Shown: positions 31,889-33,798 of the stretch, piece after piece | How the letters are laid out: each line of letters opens with the position of its first letter | Numbering within the stretch: position 1 is the stretch's first letter | Notes under the pieces: model-generated | What the model saw: only the letters and a program-made list of their open reading frames with translations | Databases searched by the model: none | What the model was told of the DNA's origin: nothing | Position numbers and translations under genes: made by a program | Assembly (NCBI GenBank): GCA_046757465.1 | Contig: JBHHYH010000033.1 | Location: forward strand, 1 to 33,798 | Reading direction: 5' to 3' | DNA: 33,798 nt | DNA from: Scalindua_A sp046757465 | GTDB taxonomy: Bacteria; Planctomycetota; Brocadiia; Brocadiales; Scalinduaceae

Positions 31889-32947
31889 CTATCTATTTCT
31901 TCTTATTTTTTTTAATACCTTCTCTATAATATCTCGAGATTTCATATTGTCTGCCTCAGCTTCAAAATTTAAAAGCACTCTGTGGTTCAGTGCTGATACG
32001 GCAATCTTATCGACATCGTCATAACTGATATTGGCCCTGTTGTCTAAAAGAGCCATTACCTTTGCTGCTAAGACTATGGCCTGTGCCCCTCGAGGACTTG
32101 AGCCATAGGTTATGTATCTGCCCACGTAATCAGTAGCATCACCTCCATCAGACTTTGGATTATCCACATTTTTACTATTTGGATGTGTAGCTAATACAAT
32201 ATTTGTGATATAGTCCTCCACACTTGATGAAACAAGCACATCTCGCACTAATCTTCTCATTTCAGTAACCTTTTTTAAGGCGTCGGTAGAATTAAAAACT
32301 GGTTTAATCATATATTTTTCGTTGACTGTTGTCTGTCTCAGGATATCCTTTAGTTCGCTGAAATTTGGGAAAGACAATTGTAACTTAAAAAAGAACCTGT
32401 CCATCTGCGCTTCTGGTAAGGGGTAGGTACCTTCCATTTCTATAGGGTTTTGAGTTGCCAAAACGAAAAATGGTTCTTTTAATTTATGTGTCTTTCCAGC
32501 AATTGTTACCTGCCTTTCCTCCATAGCTTCCAGCATAGCTGATTGTGTCTTTGGTGTGGCGCGATTAATCTCATCCGCAAGAATAATGTTAGAGAAAACA
32601 GGACCGGCAGAAAACTCAAATTCCTTTATACCTTTATTCCTTTCTACGACGATCTGGGTGCCTATTATGTCAGCTGGCATCAAATCTGGAGTGAATTGTA
32701 TTCTCTTAAAATCAAAACCTAATGCCTTGCTTAAAGATTTAACAAGTAGGGTCTTCCCCAGACCTGGGACACCTTCAAGAAGCACGTGCCCATTGGCAAA
32801 AAAAGCAATTAAGACCGTTTCTATAATGTCTCTGTGTCCTACTATTACTTTGCCAATCTCTTCTCTTATGTCATTGAATTCCTTTCTGAACCTTTCTGTT
32901 TCTGCTTTTATATCACCTACTTCTTTGTTTTTATTAGTATTGGGCAC
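31889..32947 (-). CDS. MoxR-family AAA+ ATPase
   Basis: 352 residues, normal for MoxR. Motifs: GHRDIIETVLIAFFANGHVL, Walker A GVPGLGKT (59-66), PADIIGTQ, Walker B with ADEINRA (124-130), sensor 1 ATQNPIEMEGTYPLPEAQMD and the arginine-containing sensor 2 region SSPRGAQA. MoxR ATPases act as chaperones that activate VWA-domain partners, matching the DUF58 and VWA genes that follow. AAGGAG overlapping the last codons of the upstream gene (TAG at 32951) points to coupled translation. A family B repeat lies directly behind its stop codon. Confidence 0.95.
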   Translation of the reverse strand: MPNTNKNKEVGDIKAETERFRKEFNDIREEIGKVIVGHRDIIETVLIAFFANGHVLLEGVPGLGKTLLVKSLSKALGFDFKRIQFTPDLMPADIIGTQIVVERNKGIKEFEFSAGPVFSNIILADEINRATPKTQSAMLEAMEERQVTIAGKTHKLKEPFFVLATQNPIEMEGTYPLPEAQMDRFFFKLQLSFPNFSELKDILRQTTVNEKYMIKPVFNSTDALKKVTEMRRLVRDVLVSSSVEDYITNIVLATHPNSKNVDNPKSDGGDATDYVGRYITYGSSPRGAQAIVLAAKVMALLDNRANISYDDVDKIAVSALNHRVLLNFEAEADNMKSRDIIEKVLKKIRRNR

Positions 32948-32950
32948 ATT

Positions 32951-33798
32951 CTACTCCTTTTCAGAATGTATCTTCTTAATAATTTCCTCATACTCTAATG
33001 GTATTGAAGTCTTTTTTAAAGCGTCTTCTTCTGCTTGTTGCTTACTTAGTTCCACGGTATCGTCGTAACCTACTGTTGGGAGTCTTCTTTTTGTCGTAGC
33101 TTCTCCTTTGCCAGTAGATACGGTTTCCCTTTTTGCTCCAGATTCGTCTTTAATTCCCTCTAATTTCAATTTAAACTTTTCAGCACTTTCAGGTGTTTCA
33201 ATCTTTTCTGGTTCAGAAGAGTATAATTTCTTTCCTGGTTCGCTTCCAGGTGTTGCAGCAATCTCACTAATATCTCTTCGTAGCTCATTTGATTCCTTTT
33301 GCTCTTTTTTATCAATGCCTTCATGCTTTAGTTTACTTATATCATTCAATACTTTTTCCATTTCCATGTTATCACTAACATCTACTCCCATTTTCTTTTC
33401 TAAATCCGAAATCTGTCTGGATAAGCTTTCCATTTGACTGGCGATTTTATTTCTCAAATCGGCACTACTTTGTGCATTACTCTTACTATCTCCGGTTATT
33501 CCTTGATTGTTCATCGTTTGTTTTTGCGGCGAGGCTATAGGGCTACCCGATCCCCTACTCGCTACTTTCTGCCCGTCACCTGATTCCTTGCCCGCACCCT
33601 TCTGTTCTGTGCCTGGTTTCTCGCCAGCGCCTTTCTGTTCCGCCCCTGACCCCTTACCAGCTACTTTCTGCCCTGCACCTGATTCCGTACCAGCACCCTT
33701 CTGTTCTGTGCCTGGTTTCTCGCCAGCGCCTTTCTGTTCCGCCCCTGATCCCTTACTTGCAACTTTCTGCCCTGCACCTGATTCCGTACCAGCACCCT
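32951..33798 (-). CDS. 33-residue-repeat, coiled protein upstream of MoxR (5' end outside window)
   Basis: The frame is open to the window edge, so the ATG at 33514 is internal. The upstream part (from the edge to about 33548) consists of a 33-residue repeat encoded by 99-bp DNA repeats; one unit runs GAGTESGAGQKVAGKGSGAE then QKGAGEKPGTEQK. Each unit is built of three 11-residue subrepeats around G-x-x-Q-K. After it comes a basic linker (PIASPQKQTMNN), a coiled-coil (LRNKIASQMESLSRQISDLE) and a charged low-complexity C-terminus. No known domain is recognised. The low-complexity repeats suggest an extended spacer outside or within the envelope. It is co-transcribed with moxR (3-bp gap). Confidence 0.7.
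   Translation of the reverse strand, partial: GAGTESGAGQKVASKGSGAEQKGAGEKPGTEQKGAGTESGAGQKVAGKGSGAEQKGAGEKPGTEQKGAGKESGDGQKVASRGSGSPIASPQKQTMNNQGITGDSKSNAQSSADLRNKIASQMESLSRQISDLEKKMGVDVSDNMEMEKVLNDISKLKHEGIDKKEQKESNELRRDISEIAATPGSEPGKKLYSSEPEKIETPESAEKFKLKLEGIKDESGAKRETVSTGKGEATTKRRLPTVGYDDTVELSKQQAEEDALKKTSIPLEYEEIIKKIHSEKE
33581..33798 (-). repeat. 99-bp in-frame tandem repeat
   Basis: The word TGATTCC recurs at 33581, 33680 and 33779 on the plus strand, exactly 99 bp apart, and the sequence between is nearly identical (few substitutions). At least 2.2 copies are inside the window and the array continues past the edge. The period is a multiple of three, so copy-number change would keep the frame. 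GC content is far above the surrounding sequence. Confidence 0.9.

Noticed and set aside
33541..33798. Regular repeats that might suggest a CRISPR array
   Set aside because: The 99-bp units are contiguous and in frame with an open reading frame, with no unique spacers.

Overview
AT-rich DNA from a diderm bacterium, most likely a member of the PVC group and probably a planctomycete. The clearest taxonomic cue is the 82-residue small basic protein at 4603-4851, which matches a family I know from Planctomycetes, Verrucomicrobia and Chlamydiae. LptF/G permease, TolC-type outer membrane protein and type IV pilus ATPases imply an outer membrane. An AT-rich Brocadiales-like (anammox-clade) genome would fit, but that is inference. 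No tRNA, rRNA or CRISPR array was seen.

Layout. 1-1120: 3' part of an IS110-family element, with a structured non-coding tail that could hold its guide (bridge/seek) RNA. 1120-1695: repeat-rich spacer. 1696-3477: TolC-like gene followed by the tail of a second TolC-like gene cut off by a MITE-like element. 3512-5575 (minus): SPOR-like membrane protein, small basic protein, aminotransferase. 5763-12755 (plus): ligA, tldD, pilT, pilU, pmbA; the two pilus-retraction ATPases sit between the two halves of the TldD/PmbA protease pair. 12756-16548: accessory insert behind pmbA, with a PIN toxin/antitoxin pair, a second diverged copy of the pmbA 3' end, and a large defence-type protein (DUF262-DUF1524-HEPN-DUF4268) broken by three single-base frameshifts. 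16764-22986: TauE/SafE permease, CDF metal exporter, folK-lptF, a formylglycine-enzyme-like protein and an acyl-CoA/ACP ligase. 23289-23567: a small protein built of two identically spaced six-cysteine repeats. 23757-33798 (minus): a Bat-type aerotolerance/MoxR operon (33-residue-repeat protein, MoxR ATPase, DUF58, two large VWA membrane proteins, PDZ-TPR protein, putative lipoprotein).

The window is unusually rich in small palindromic, MITE-like elements; at least four families can be recognised by their inverted ends, and three of them decorate the junctions or the end of the Bat operon. The most interesting places are the pmbA-tail duplication with its broken multi-domain defence gene, the tandem six-Cys protein, the possible IS110 guide RNA and the repeat elements inside the Bat operon.
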